DNA of 49,177 nucleotides from Paracoccus sp. PAMC 22219. Lineage in GTDB: Bacteria > Pseudomonadota > Alphaproteobacteria > Rhodobacterales > Rhodobacteraceae. The DNA is taken from positions 1-49,177 of the forward strand of contig NZ_BBPH01000031.1 of assembly GCF_000787695.1 (NCBI RefSeq), given 5' to 3'. The notes beneath the pieces are model-generated. The model was not told the DNA's origin. It worked only from the letters and a program-made list of their open reading frames with translations, and searched no databases. A program made the translations under genes and the position numbers. This document shows, in pieces, positions 27,734 to 36,724 of this stretch. The first letter of the stretch is position 1; every line of letters begins with the position of its first letter.

Positions 27734-29909
27734 GCGTGGTCGGGCATATCGCCCTGGATCGCGGTCGCGAAGGCCGTCCGGTACAGATCCGACAGGTCCG
27801 CCAGCGGTGCGCTGTCGCCGCCCAGGGTCACGGTGTCGCCGCCAAAGCGGCCGACGGTGACGATAGGCACGCCCGCGGCCTCTGCCGCATCGGTCAGCGC
27901 GCGCGCCGCATCGGGCCGGCAGGCGACCAGATAGCGGGCCTGATCCTCTCCGAACAGTTGGGCGATGTCGGCGCTGTCCAGCGTGACGCCCAGACCCGCG
28001 GCCTCGGCCATCTCGAATGCCGCGAGGGCCAGGCCGCCATCGGACAGGTCGGTGGCGGAGGCCAGATGGCCACGATTGGCGCGCAGGAATTCGCCATGCG
28101 CGCGTTCTGCGTCCAGGTCGACATGCGGCGCGTCGCCGGATTCGATGCGGAACGCCTCCCACGCCAGGGCCGACTGTTCCAGGTGACCGCGCGTGGCGCC
28201 GATGACCAGCGCCAGGTCACCGTCCGCGGGCAGGCCCGCGATCAGGTCGTCCAGATCCGCGATCAGACCCACGCCGCCGATGGTCGGGGTGGGCAGGATG
28301 CCCTTGCCGTCGGTCTCGTTGTACAGCGACACGTTGCCCGACACGATGGGAAAGTCCAGCGCGCGGCAGGCCTCGCCGATGCCCTTGATGGCGCCGACCA
28401 GCTGACCCATGATCTCCGGCTTTTCCGGGTTGCCGAAGTTCAGGTTGTCGGTCGTAGCCAGGGGCAGGGCGCCCACGGCGGTCAGGTTGCGATAGGCCTC
28501 GGCCACGGCCTGCTTGCCGCCCTCGAACGGGTTCGCCTTGACGTAACGCGGGGTGACGTCGCTGGTGAAGGCCAGCGCCTTGCGGGTGCCGTGCACGCGC
28601 ACGACGCCCGCGCCATTCCGGGACGGCGGATCGTGTCGGCGCCGACCTGCGTGTCGTACTGTTCCCAGACCCAGGCCCGGTGGGCATGGTTCGGGCTGCC
28701 GATCAGGGCGCGCAGGCCCGCGATGGGCGCGATCGGGGGCAGGGCGGGTGCCGGGGCCGCGGGCGGGGTTTCCACCCACGGGCGGTCGTATTCCGGCGCG
28801 CTGGAGGACAGCTTGGACAGCGGCAGGTCGGCCATGATCACGTCGCGGTGCACGATCAGAAAGCGGTCCTCGGCGATGGTCTCTCCGACGATGGCGAAAT
28901 CCAGATCCCACTTGACGAAGATCGCCCGTGCCTCGGCTTCCTTCTCGGGCTTCAGCACCATCAGCATCCGCTCCTGGGATTCCGACAGCATCATCTCGTA
29001 CGCGGTCATGTTGGTTTCGCGTTGCGGCACGTTGTCCAGGATCAGCTTGATGCCCAGGCCGCCCTTGTCGCCCATCTCGACCGCCGAACAGGTCAGGCCC
29101 GCGGCCCCCATGTCCTGGATCGAGATCACCGACCCCGACGCCATCAGCTCAAGACACGCCTCCAGTAGGCATTTCTCGGTGAAGGGGTCGCCGACCTGGA
29201 CGGTGGGACGTTTGTCCTCGATCGTGTCGTCGAATTCCGCGCTGGCCATGGTCGCACCGCCCACGCCGTCGCGGCCGGTCTTGGCGCCCAGATAGACGAC
29301 CGGCATGCCCACGCCGGACGCCGCCGAATAAAAGATCTTGTCGGCATCGGCCAAGCCCGCCGCAAAGGCATTGACCAGGCAGTTGCCGTCATAGCTGGGA
29401 TGGAAGCGGACCTCTCCGCCCACGTTCGGCACGCCGAAGGCATTGCCATAGGCGCCGATCCCCTCGACCACGCCCTTGACCAGATGCGGCGTCTTGGGGT
29501 GGTCGGTGCGGCCAAAGGACAGCGCGTCCATCGCGGCGATGGGGCGCGCGCCCATGGTGAACACGTCGCGCAGGATGCCGCCGACGCCGGTCGCGGCGCC
29601 CTGATGCGGTTCGATATAGCTGGGGTGGTTGTGGCTCTCCATCTTGAAGACGACGGCTTGGCCGTCGCCGATATCGACCACGCCCGCGTTCTCTCCAGGG
29701 CCGCAGATGACCTGGGGGCCGTCGACGGGCAGGGTACGCAGCCATTTCTTGGACGACTTGTAGGAACAGTGTTCGTTCCACATGGCGCTGAAGATGCCCA
29801 GTTCGGTGAAGGTCGGCTCTCGGCCGATGATCTGCAGGATGCTGGCGTACTCGTCCGGCTTGAGCCCGTGGGCCGCGATCAGTTCCGGGGTAAGCTGTGG
29901 TTCCTGCAT
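27730..29909 (-). CDS. purL: phosphoribosylformylglycinamidine synthase subunit PurL, frameshifted
   Basis: ATP-dependent step of purine synthesis from FGAR to FGAM. From the ATG at 29909 ([16 protein letters not shown]) the frame carries [50 protein letters not shown] and later motifs. It breaks near 28616-28623 (CCCGGAATGG, one base missing). The next frame resumes with [25 protein letters not shown] and continues through [18 protein letters not shown] to the stop at 27730. Restored length is about 726 residues, normal for the small-type PurL that works with PurS and PurQ. Since purL is normally needed for growth without purines, a sequence error is the likely cause. Confidence 0.93.
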
Positions 29910-29995
29910 GACACGACCCTTCCTGCGCATGAAATCAGGCGTCTTCTAGGCGCTGGCGGCGTCCATGGAAAGGCCGCAGAACCCGGCCGCGGGAC

Positions 29996-30022
29996 AAAAA
30001 AAAGCCGGGCACAAGGCCCGGC
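29996..30022 (-). terminator. intrinsic terminator upstream of purL
   Basis: On the minus strand GCCGGGC and GCCCGGC pair around CTTGT, followed by eight T (29996-30003 on this strand are A). Orientation shows that it ends a minus-strand transcript, not a plus-strand one. Confidence 0.88.
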
Positions 30023-30078
30023 CTAAGTCCAACAGGGAGGTAGAAGGTGATGAGCGATTACGCTGATCATCGCCTTCT
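29996..30078 (-). ncRNA. candidate small RNA (or purL leader) with anti-Shine-Dalgarno segment
   Basis: On the minus strand, a promoter-like pair (TTGAAG at 30113-30108, 17-base spacer, TAGATC at 30090-30085) is followed by a strong imperfect stem-loop at about 30078-30042. Then comes an apparently unpaired stretch with CCTCCC, and an intrinsic terminator with eight T ending at 29996. The predicted RNA is about 83 bases: 5' hairpin, single-stranded CCUCCC, terminator hairpin. That is a common layout of base-pairing small RNAs in this order. It also lies 87 bases upstream of purL on the same strand, so it could be an attenuating leader. The promoter match is only moderate (4/6 and 3/6). Confidence 0.55.
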
Positions 30079-30212
30079 GAGCCCGATCTATGTGCAGTTT
30101 GTGAACTCTTCAAGACAAATGGGGCTGCGACCGCAGCATAGCCGCCATGCGCTGGCGTAATGGCTGCACGCATGGCGTGCATCAAGCCGGATATGCCTGC
30201 GCGGTGGGCAGA

Positions 30213-31118
30213 TCAGATCAGCCCGGCCTCGCTTTGGTGGCGGCGATAGGCCTGAATTTCCTCCAGGACGAAATCGCGGAACACCGCGACGCGGCGCGTC
30301 TGGCGCATCTCCTCCGGGTAGGCCAGGAAAACCGGCACCTCTCCCGACTCGGTGTCCGGGAACACGCGGATCAGGTTCGGGTGGTCTGCGGTCAGATAGT
30401 CGGGCAGCACGCCGATGCCCAGATTGGCCAGAACCGCCTGCAGCACGCCGAAATAGTTGTTCACCGTCAGCGTCGATCCGACGTTCTGGGACATCAGCTC
30501 CTGTACCAGACGCGCGCCTGCGGCGACCTGCGGCTGGTCGGGCTTCTGGCAGATCAGGCGGTGGTTCGACAGGTCCGCCAGCGCTTCGGGCGCACCATGG
30601 GCCGCGATATAGTCGGGGCTGGCATAAAGCCGCATCCGGATGTTCAGCAGCCGGCGGCGGATCAGGTCGGACTGGCTGGGCTCCTTCATGCGGATGGCCA
30701 CGTCGGCCTCGCGCATGGGCAGGTCCAGGACACGCTCCTCCAGCAGCAGATCGATGCGCAGGTCGGGGTATTTTTCGTACAGCTTGACCAGGCGTGGCGC
30801 CAGCCACAGGGTACCGAAGCCCACGGTGGCCGTCACCTTCAGTTCGCCAAAGACATTTTCTTCGCTGTCGCGGATGCGGGCCGAGGCGCTGTCCAGCTTG
30901 CGCGACATGGAGGATGTCGCCTCGAACAGCAGCTCGCCCTGTTCGGTCAGAATCAACCCCCGCGCGTGCCGGTGGAACAACGTCGTGCCAAGCGATTCCT
31001 CCAGCGCGCGGATCTGGCGGCTGACCGCCGATTGCGACAGGTGCAGCACGTCGCCCGCATGCGTCAGGCTGCCGGCGTCGGCAACAGCGTGAAATATTCT
31101 AAGCTTGTCCCAGTCCAT
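30213..31118 (-). CDS. LysR-family transcription regulator
   Basis: A 301-residue LTTR. The winged helix-turn-helix is at residues 1-60 (LRIFHAVADAGSLTHAGDVLHLSQSAVSRQIRALEESLG split across helices 1-3). A linker helix and an effector-binding domain of the usual length follow (VGFGTLWLAPRLVKLYEKYPDLRIDL, LANLGIGVLPDYL). The effector cannot be read from the sequence. It is divergent from the indolepyruvate oxidoreductase gene with a 161-base gap holding a 12-base palindrome, so that gene is a reasonable target. No gene follows on the same strand before the candidate small RNA. Confidence 0.9.
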   Translation of the reverse strand: MDWDKLRIFHAVADAGSLTHAGDVLHLSQSAVSRQIRALEESLGTTLFHRHARGLILTEQGELLFEATSSMSRKLDSASARIRDSEENVFGELKVTATVGFGTLWLAPRLVKLYEKYPDLRIDLLLEERVLDLPMREADVAIRMKEPSQSDLIRRRLLNIRMRLYASPDYIAAHGAPEALADLSNHRLICQKPDQPQVAAGARLVQELMSQNVGSTLTVNNYFGVLQAVLANLGIGVLPDYLTADHPNLIRVFPDTESGEVPVFLAYPEEMRQTRRVAVFRDFVLEEIQAYRRHQSEAGLI

Positions 31119-31131
31119 CCCTGTTACAATC

Positions 31132-31143
31132 CTGTCATGACAG
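31132..31143. promoter_or_regulatory. palindrome in the LysR/oxidoreductase divergent region
   Basis: CTGTCATGACAG is a perfect 12-base palindrome located 14 bases upstream of the LysR start and 137 bases upstream of the oxidoreductase start. It is a candidate operator for autoregulation. LysR sites often have the T-N11-A form, which this only loosely fits. Confidence 0.35.
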
Positions 31144-31237
31144 CCATGCGATTTTTGCAGACCTAACCTTCCCCTGCGATTCCGGCAAGGTCACGTCAAG
31201 GAAAGAATTTTCGCTTCGTTGGTCAGCATTTCTGACC

Positions 31238-31243
31238 TATAAT
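31238..31243 (+). promoter_or_regulatory. candidate -10 box for the oxidoreductase gene
   Basis: A perfect TATAAT lies 37 bases upstream of the start at 31280. The -35 region (TTCGTT at 31215, 17-base spacer) is a poor match, suggesting an activator-dependent promoter such as one controlled by the divergent LysR protein. Confidence 0.5.
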
Positions 31244-31279
31244 GGCCGCGGAGGCCTTTGGTCATGGGAGGAGAGGGTG

Positions 31280-34200
31280 ATGAGCAAGCAGGAATTTTCG
31301 CTAGCCGATCGGTTCGATCTGTCGAAACGTCACGTGTTGTTGAACGGTACGCAGGCACTTGTCCGGCTGATGCTGATGCAATCGGCACGCGACAAAGCCG
31401 CGGGACTTGATACGGCGGGGCTTGTCACCGGATACCGCGGTTCGCCTTTGGGGAGTGTCGATCTGCAGATGACGCGCGAGGCCAAGCGCCTTGCCGCGGC
31501 CCAGGTGCTGTTCCAGCCGGGTCTGAACGAGGATCTGGCCGCGACGGCGATCTGGGGCAGCCAGCAGGCCGAACTGCGCGGAGAGGGGCGCCATGACGGC
31601 GTCTATGCGCTGTGGTACGGCAAGGGGCCGGGCGTGGATCGGTCAGGCGACGTCATGCGGCATGGCAACATGGCCGGATCGTCGCGCTATGGCGGCGTCG
31701 TGATGGCGATGGGCGACGATCACACGGGCGAAAGCTCGACCGTGCTGCACCAGTCGGACTGGGCGATGATCGACGCCTATATCCCGGTGCTGTCGCCCGC
31801 GGGCGTGCAGGAGATCCTGGATTACGGCCTGTATGGGTTCGCGCTGTCGCGTTACGCGGGCGTCTGGACGGGCCTGAAGACGATGAAGGACACGGTCGAG
31901 GCGACATCGGTCGTCGACGGCGATCCGCACCGGATGGTGTTCGCCATGCCGGATCGGGTGCTGCCCGATGGCGGGCTGAACATCCGGCTTGGCGATACGC
32001 CGGTCGCGCAGGAAGCCAGGATGATCGACCACAAGCGGTGGGCGGCCGAGGCGTTCAGCCGTGCGAACCGCATCGACCGCAAGGTCTGGGGCAAGCCCGG
32101 CGCGCGGATCGGCTTTGTCGCCGCGGGCAAGAACTGGCTGGATCTGGTGCATGCCCTGTCCCTGCTGGGCATCGACGAGGCCGAGGCCGAGCGGTTGGGC
32201 CTGACCACCTACAAGGTCGGACAGACCTGGCCGATGGACATGAAGTCGATCCAGGAGTGGTCCGAGAACCTGGAGCTGATCATCTGCGTCGAGGAAAAGC
32301 GCAAGCTGATCGAGGTTCAGCTGAAGGAGGCGATCTTTGACAACCGGCACGGGCGTCGCGTCCACGGCTGGAAGCACGACCGCACCGGAGAGGAGCTGTT
32401 CCCGACCCGCTATGCGCTGGACCCGGTGATGATTGCCCAGAAGATCGGCGGGATCCTGATCGAGGAGGGCCGCGGGACAGAGCGTCTGCGCGCCGGGCTG
32501 GAGCGCCTGAACGAGGTGCGCCGCAACGACAACGCCCCCGAGATTGCGACCCGAATCCCCTGGTTCTGTTCAGGTTGTCCGCACAACAGCTCGACCAAGC
32601 TGCCCGAGGGCAGCCGCGCCTATGCGGGGATCGGCTGCCACTACATGGTCCAGTGGATGGGCCGCGAGACCGAGGGCTTCACCCATATGGGCGGAGAGGG
32701 TGCGAATTGGATCGGCGAAGCGCCGTTCAGCACCAGAAGTCACGTCTTCCAGAACCTTGGCGACGGAACCTATAATCATTCAGGGTCGTTGGCGATCCGT
32801 GCGGCCTTGGCGGCGGACACCAACATCACCTACAAGATCCTGTACAACGACGCCGTCGCCATGACCGGCGGTCAGCCGAACGAGGGCGGTTTGACCGCCC
32901 CGCAGATCGCCCGCGAACTGGTGGCGATGGGCGTCGGCACGGTGGTCGTGGTCCATGACGAAAAGGAGGACGTCGATCAGGCGCAGTTCCCCAAGGGCCT
33001 GCGGTTCGAGGAACGCGCCGAAATGATGACCGTCCAGCGCGATCTGGAAAAGGTGCCGGGCGTCAGCGCGATCCTGTACGTCCAGACCTGCGCCGCCGAA
33101 AAGCGCCGGCGGCGCAAGAAGGGCCAGTTTCCCGATCCCGACCGCCGGATCTTCATCAATTCGGACGTCTGCGAAGGCTGCGGCGATTGTTCGGTCCAGT
33201 CGAACTGCGTCTCGATCGTGCCGCTGGACACGGAACTGGGCCGCAAGCGGCAGATCGACCAGTCCAGCTGCAACAAGGATTTCAGCTGCGTCAACGGGTT
33301 CTGCCCCAGCTTCGTGTCCGTCAAGGGCGGCAAGCTGCGCAAGCCCAAGGCCGAGGCGTTCGATCTGCCCGACCTGCCGCTGCCAGCGCTGCCGGCGATC
33401 AGCGGCACGCATAACATCGTCATCACCGGCGTCGGCGGCACAGGCGTGGTGACCATCGGCGCGGTGCTGGCGCAGGCCGCGCATATGGACGGCAAGGGCG
33501 CCGGCATGATGGAGATGGCGGGCTTGGCGCAAAAGGGCGGTGCGGTGCACATCCACCTGCGCCTGGCCGATCGTCCGCAGGACATCAGCGCGATCCGCGT
33601 CGCCGTGGGCGAGGCCGATTGCGTCATCGGCGGCGATCTGGTCGTGACGGCGGGCGCCAAGACCGTCGGCCTGATGACCCATGGCCGCACCGGCGCGGTC
33701 GTGAACGACCACGAGATCATCACCGGCGATTTCACCCGCTTTCGCGATTTCCAGGTGCCGTCGGACCGGTTGCGGCTGTCGCTGCAGGCGCGGTTGGGCG
33801 ACCGGGTGGCGTTTCTGGACGCGAACGATCTGGCGCTGCGGCTGCTGGGGGATTCCATCTATTCGAACATGCTGGTGCTGGGCGCCTGCTGGCAGCAGGG
33901 CCTGATCCCGCTGTCGCTGGACGCGATCATGGAGGCGATCCGCCTGAACGGCGCGCAGGTCGACGCCAACCAGCGCGCGTTCCAGATCGGTCGTTGGGCC
34001 GTGGCCTTTCCCGAACAGACCCGCAAGCCGGCCGAGATCAGCCATCTGCCGGTCGATCCGGTCGCCTATCGCGCGGAACGTCTGGTCGGCTATCAGAACA
34101 AGCGTCTGGCCGCGCGGTATCGCAAGCTGGTCGATGCGGCCCCCGCGCCGCTGCGCGACAGCGTCGCAAGAAGTTACTACAAGCTGTTGGCGTACAAGGA

Positions 34201-34669
34201 CGAATACGAGGTCGCGCGCCTGCATCTGACCACTGCCGAGCAGGTCGCCGCCCGGTGGGAGGGGGACGTGACCCTGTCGCTGCATCTGGCGCCGCCGATG
34301 CTGACCGGCAAGGATGCGAACGGCCGCCCGAAGAAGCGTGAGTTCGGTCCGTGGATGCTGCGCGCGTTCCGTGTTCTGGCTAGGATGAAGGGGCTGCGCG
34401 GCACGCCGCTGGACCCGTTCGGATACAGCGCCGAGCGGCGTCGCGAACGGGCGATGATCCGCGAATACGAGGCCGACATGACCCGCGTCTTTGCCACGGT
34501 CACGGATACGATGATGCCTGTCGCGATCGAACTGGCGGAGCTGCCTTTGGGCGTTCGCGGCTTTGGCCCGGTCAAGGACAAGGCCGCCGACCTTGCCGCA
34601 ACCCGCCGGGCCGAGTTGCTGGCGCAACTGCAGGCCGGGCACCCACCCATCCGTGAAGCGGCGGAATGA
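31280..34669 (+). CDS. indolepyruvate ferredoxin oxidoreductase family protein, fused
   Basis: A 1129-residue single-chain enzyme joining the parts that are separate alpha, beta and gamma subunits in archaea; it oxidatively decarboxylates aryl- or branched 2-oxo acids to acyl-CoA with TPP. The start at 31280 follows GGGAGGAGAG. The N-terminal pyrimidine-type TPP domain begins GLVTGYRGSPLGSVD. FCSGCPHNSS near residue 428 and MGGEGANWIGEAPF open the TPP-pyrophosphate domain, with GDGTYNHSGS as the TPP/Mg loop. CEGCGDCSVQSNC near 630 is a cluster ligand set. GVGGTGVVTIGAV near 717 begins the gamma domain. It probably serves aromatic amino-acid or phenylacetate catabolism. It stands alone after the divergent LysR gene. 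Confidence 0.92.
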   Translation: MSKQEFSLADRFDLSKRHVLLNGTQALVRLMLMQSARDKAAGLDTAGLVTGYRGSPLGSVDLQMTREAKRLAAAQVLFQPGLNEDLAATAIWGSQQAELRGEGRHDGVYALWYGKGPGVDRSGDVMRHGNMAGSSRYGGVVMAMGDDHTGESSTVLHQSDWAMIDAYIPVLSPAGVQEILDYGLYGFALSRYAGVWTGLKTMKDTVEATSVVDGDPHRMVFAMPDRVLPDGGLNIRLGDTPVAQEARMIDHKRWAAEAFSRANRIDRKVWGKPGARIGFVAAGKNWLDLVHALSLLGIDEAEAERLGLTTYKVGQTWPMDMKSIQEWSENLELIICVEEKRKLIEVQLKEAIFDNRHGRRVHGWKHDRTGEELFPTRYALDPVMIAQKIGGILIEEGRGTERLRAGLERLNEVRRNDNAPEIATRIPWFCSGCPHNSSTKLPEGSRAYAGIGCHYMVQWMGRETEGFTHMGGEGANWIGEAPFSTRSHVFQNLGDGTYNHSGSLAIRAALAADTNITYKILYNDAVAMTGGQPNEGGLTAPQIARELVAMGVGTVVVVHDEKEDVDQAQFPKGLRFEERAEMMTVQRDLEKVPGVSAILYVQTCAAEKRRRRKKGQFPDPDRRIFINSDVCEGCGDCSVQSNCVSIVPLDTELGRKRQIDQSSCNKDFSCVNGFCPSFVSVKGGKLRKPKAEAFDLPDLPLPALPAISGTHNIVITGVGGTGVVTIGAVLAQAAHMDGKGAGMMEMAGLAQKGGAVHIHLRLADRPQDISAIRVAVGEADCVIGGDLVVTAGAKTVGLMTHGRTGAVVNDHEIITGDFTRFRDFQVPSDRLRLSLQARLGDRVAFLDANDLALRLLGDSIYSNMLVLGACWQQGLIPLSLDAIMEAIRLNGAQVDANQRAFQIGRWAVAFPEQTRKPAEISHLPVDPVAYRAERLVGYQNKRLAARYRKLVDAAPAPLRDSVARSYYKLLAYKDEYEVARLHLTTAEQVAARWEGDVTLSLHLAPPMLTGKDANGRPKKREFGPWMLRAFRVLARMKGLRGTPLDPFGYSAERRRERAMIREYEADMTRVFATVTDTMMPVAIELAELPLGVRGFGPVKDKAADLAATRRAELLAQLQAGHPPIREAAE

Positions 34670-34690
34670 TCCAGGTCATTTCCAAAAGCG

Positions 34691-34718
34691 GCGTGTCGCC
34701 CTATGAAGGGCGACACGC
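34691..34718 (+). terminator. strong hairpin before murI
   Basis: Perfect 11-base arms, GCGTGTCGCCC and GGGCGACACGC, enclose TATGAA in the 67-base gap between the oxidoreductase and murI. There is no T run, so it may be a Rho-assisted terminator or an mRNA stability element just ahead of the murI ribosome site. Confidence 0.5.
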
Positions 34719-34736
34719 GACGCGGGAGGTCCAGGG

Positions 34737-35549
34737 ATGGCGATAGGGGTGTTCGATTCGGGTCTGGGTGGGCTGACGGTCCATCAGGCCATTGCCGCGC
34801 GCCTGCCCGACCTGCCGCTGGTCTATCTGGGCGACAACGCCCATGCCCCTTACGGCGTGCGCACCGCTGACGACATCTTTGATCTGACGTGCCAGGGCGT
34901 CGAACGCCTGTGGGCCGAGGGCTGTGATCTGGTCATTCTGGCCTGCAACACCGCCAGTGCGGCGGCGCTGAAGCGGATGCAGGAAACCTGGCTGCCCGCG
35001 GACAAGCGCGTCCTTGGCGTGTTCGTCCCGATGATCGAGGCGCTGACCGAACGGGCCTGGGGCGACAATTCGCCGCCGCGCCGGGTCGCCGTCAACAACG
35101 TCGCACTGTTCGCGACCCCGGCCACCGTGGCCAGCCGCGCGTTCCAGCGCGAACTGGCGTTTCGCGCGGTCGGCGTCGATGTCGAGGCCCAACCCTGTGC
35201 CGGCGTGGTCGACGCGATCGAGATGGGCGACGAGCAGCTGGCCGAGGCGCTGGTCACCAGCCATGTCGAGGCCCTGAAACGGCGCATGCCGTTCCCCGAG
35301 GCCGCCGTGCTGGGCTGCACGCATTACCCGCTGATGCAGGACGCGTTCCAACGCGCCCTTGGCCCGCAGGTCAAGGTTTTCAGCCAGGCGGGGCTGGTCG
35401 CGGAAAGCCTGGCCGACTATCTGACACGCAGGCCCGAATTCGTCGGGTCGGGCACGCAATCGATGTACCTGACGACCGGCGATCCGGCGCGGGTGGGCGG
35501 CAAGGCCACGCAGTTCCTGCGCCGCGCCATCAGCTTCGATCCCGCCTGA
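34737..35549 (+). CDS. murI: glutamate racemase
   Basis: Supplies D-glutamate for peptidoglycan. The product is 270 residues with both catalytic cysteines present: Cys70 in LACNTASA and Cys194 in [18 protein letters not shown] at residues 6-15 and [11 protein letters not shown] at 30-40 are the other conserved loops. The ATG at 34737 follows GGGAGG. It is placed 10 bases before ccmE and likely co-transcribed with it. A second racemase gene for cell-wall D-amino acids (alr) lies at 9.2 kb. Confidence 0.95.
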   Translation: MAIGVFDSGLGGLTVHQAIAARLPDLPLVYLGDNAHAPYGVRTADDIFDLTCQGVERLWAEGCDLVILACNTASAAALKRMQETWLPADKRVLGVFVPMIEALTERAWGDNSPPRRVAVNNVALFATPATVASRAFQRELAFRAVGVDVEAQPCAGVVDAIEMGDEQLAEALVTSHVEALKRRMPFPEAAVLGCTHYPLMQDAFQRALGPQVKVFSQAGLVAESLADYLTRRPEFVGSGTQSMYLTTGDPARVGGKATQFLRRAISFDPA

Positions 35550-35559
35550 GGAGGACCCC

Positions 35560-36018
35560 ATGGCCGGCATGAAATCCCTGAAGAAACAGCGCCGCGTGCA
35601 GGTTCTGGCGGCGGCCAGCCTGGCGCTGGTCGTGGCGGTGGGGCTGATCGGATACGGGTTCAGCGACGGCATCAACCTCTATCGCTCTCCCAGCCAGGTG
35701 GCCGAGACCGCGCCGGATCCGGAGGAGTTCTTTCAGCTGGGCGGTTTGGTCAAGGATGGGTCCATCGTCAACGGCACCGGCATGGCGTTCGATTTCGTGA
35801 TCACCGACGGCGCGGTCGAGATCCCCGTCGCCTATGTCGGCAACGACCCCCGCCCGGACCTGTTCAGCGAAGGGCAGGGCACCATCGCCAAGGGCCATTA
35901 CCGCGATGGCCGCTTCGAGGCGCGCGACCTGCTGGCCAAGCATGACGAGACCTATATGCCGCGCGAGGTCGTAGACACGCTGAAGGCGACCGGCGTCTAT
36001 CAGGAACCCGGCACCTGA
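35560..36018 (+). CDS. ccmE: cytochrome c maturation heme chaperone CcmE
   Basis: Periplasmic heme chaperone of system I cytochrome c maturation. The 152-residue protein has an N-terminal basic patch and one membrane anchor (residues 13-33, VQVLAAASLALVVAVGLIGYG), a beta-barrel OB domain, and the covalent heme-binding His128 in AKHDETYMP, followed by Tyr132. All key residues are intact. It receives heme from CcmABCD and passes it to CcmFH. Here the endolysin and holin genes separate it from ccmF. Confidence 0.95.
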   Translation: MAGMKSLKKQRRVQVLAAASLALVVAVGLIGYGFSDGINLYRSPSQVAETAPDPEEFFQLGGLVKDGSIVNGTGMAFDFVITDGAVEIPVAYVGNDPRPDLFSEGQGTIAKGHYRDGRFEARDLLAKHDETYMPREVVDTLKATGVYQEPGT

Positions 36019-36034
36019 CGCAACGCGCGCGAGG

Positions 36035-36049
36035 TTAACGACAGGTTAA
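36035..36049 (+). promoter_or_regulatory. CtrA-type binding site upstream of the endolysin gene
   Basis: A perfect TTAA-N7-TTAA (with a following C), the full-site consensus of the cell-cycle regulator CtrA, lies 63 bases upstream of the endolysin start and 16 bases after the ccmE stop. TTAA is rare in this GC-rich DNA and I noticed no other complete copy. In Rhodobacter capsulatus the CckA-ChpT-CtrA pathway controls release of gene transfer agent, so the position is meaningful. Confidence 0.75.
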
Positions 36050-36112
36050 CCGCACCGCCCCAGCATCCCCCGATGCGGCCCCGATCCGGGTCGCGCCAGA
36101 CATGGGGGTGTC

Positions 36113-36724
36113 ATGCCAAGCGTCGAACAGATTGCCCGACAGATCGTGGCCCGCGAAGGCGGATACGTGAACGACCCCGACGATCCCGGCGGGGCCACCA
36201 ATTTCGGCGTCACCATCGGCACGATGCAGTCCCTGGGGATGGACCTGAACCGCGACGGTCGCATCGATGCCACGGATGTGCGCGCGTTGACACGGGCACA
36301 GGCCGAGCAGGTCTTTGTCGAACATTATTTCCGCAAGCCGCGCTTGGCCGAACTGCCGGAACCGCTGCAGGCCAGCGTGTTCGACATGTACGTCAACGCG
36401 GGCGGCAACGCGGTCAAGATCCTGCAGCGGCTGGTCAGCCGGATGGGGTTCCGCACCGCCGATGACGGGGTGATCGGGCCGATGACCATATCGGCCGTGA
36501 CGGAGGCCGCCGAGGCTGCGCCGGATCATTTGGTCGATGCCTATGGGATCGCGCGGCGCAACTATTACTATGCGCTGGCTGATCAGCGCCCGGCCAGCCG
36601 CAAGTATGCGCGCAGCAAGGCAGGCGGCAAGGGCGGCTGGATCACCCGCGCCGAGGAATTCATGGCCCCCCGCTATCGCCTCAGCGAGGCCGAACATCGT
36701 CAGAGGACGTCCGCATGGGCCTGA
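36113..36724 (+). CDS. glycoside hydrolase 108 endolysin (gene-transfer-agent lysis type)
   Basis: A 203-residue N-acetylmuramidase-type lysin. The GH108 signature is IVAREGGYVNDPDDPGG at residues 11-27, with catalytic Glu15. A peptidoglycan-binding-like half follows (DGVIGPMTISAV). It has no signal peptide, so it needs a holin to reach the wall, and a holin-type gene overlaps its 3' end by 10 bases. In Rhodobacter capsulatus a GH108 endolysin and a three-helix holin, encoded away from the main capsid cluster, release the gene transfer agent; this pair closely fits that description. The perfect CtrA-type site upstream supports it. An ordinary prophage remnant is less likely, because no other phage genes surround it. 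Confidence 0.85.
   Translation: MPSVEQIARQIVAREGGYVNDPDDPGGATNFGVTIGTMQSLGMDLNRDGRIDATDVRALTRAQAEQVFVEHYFRKPRLAELPEPLQASVFDMYVNAGGNAVKILQRLVSRMGFRTADDGVIGPMTISAVTEAAEAAPDHLVDAYGIARRNYYYALADQRPASRKYARSKAGGKGGWITRAEEFMAPRYRLSEAEHRQRTSAWA

Noticed and set aside
30050..30160. A 36-codon plus-strand reading frame with GGGAGG upstream, over the candidate small RNA
   Set aside because: Its ribosome-site-like sequence is the complement of the RNA's CCTCCC, its first half is one strand of the stem-loop, and the terminator orientation shows that transcription runs on the minus strand. The peptide has no recognisable features.
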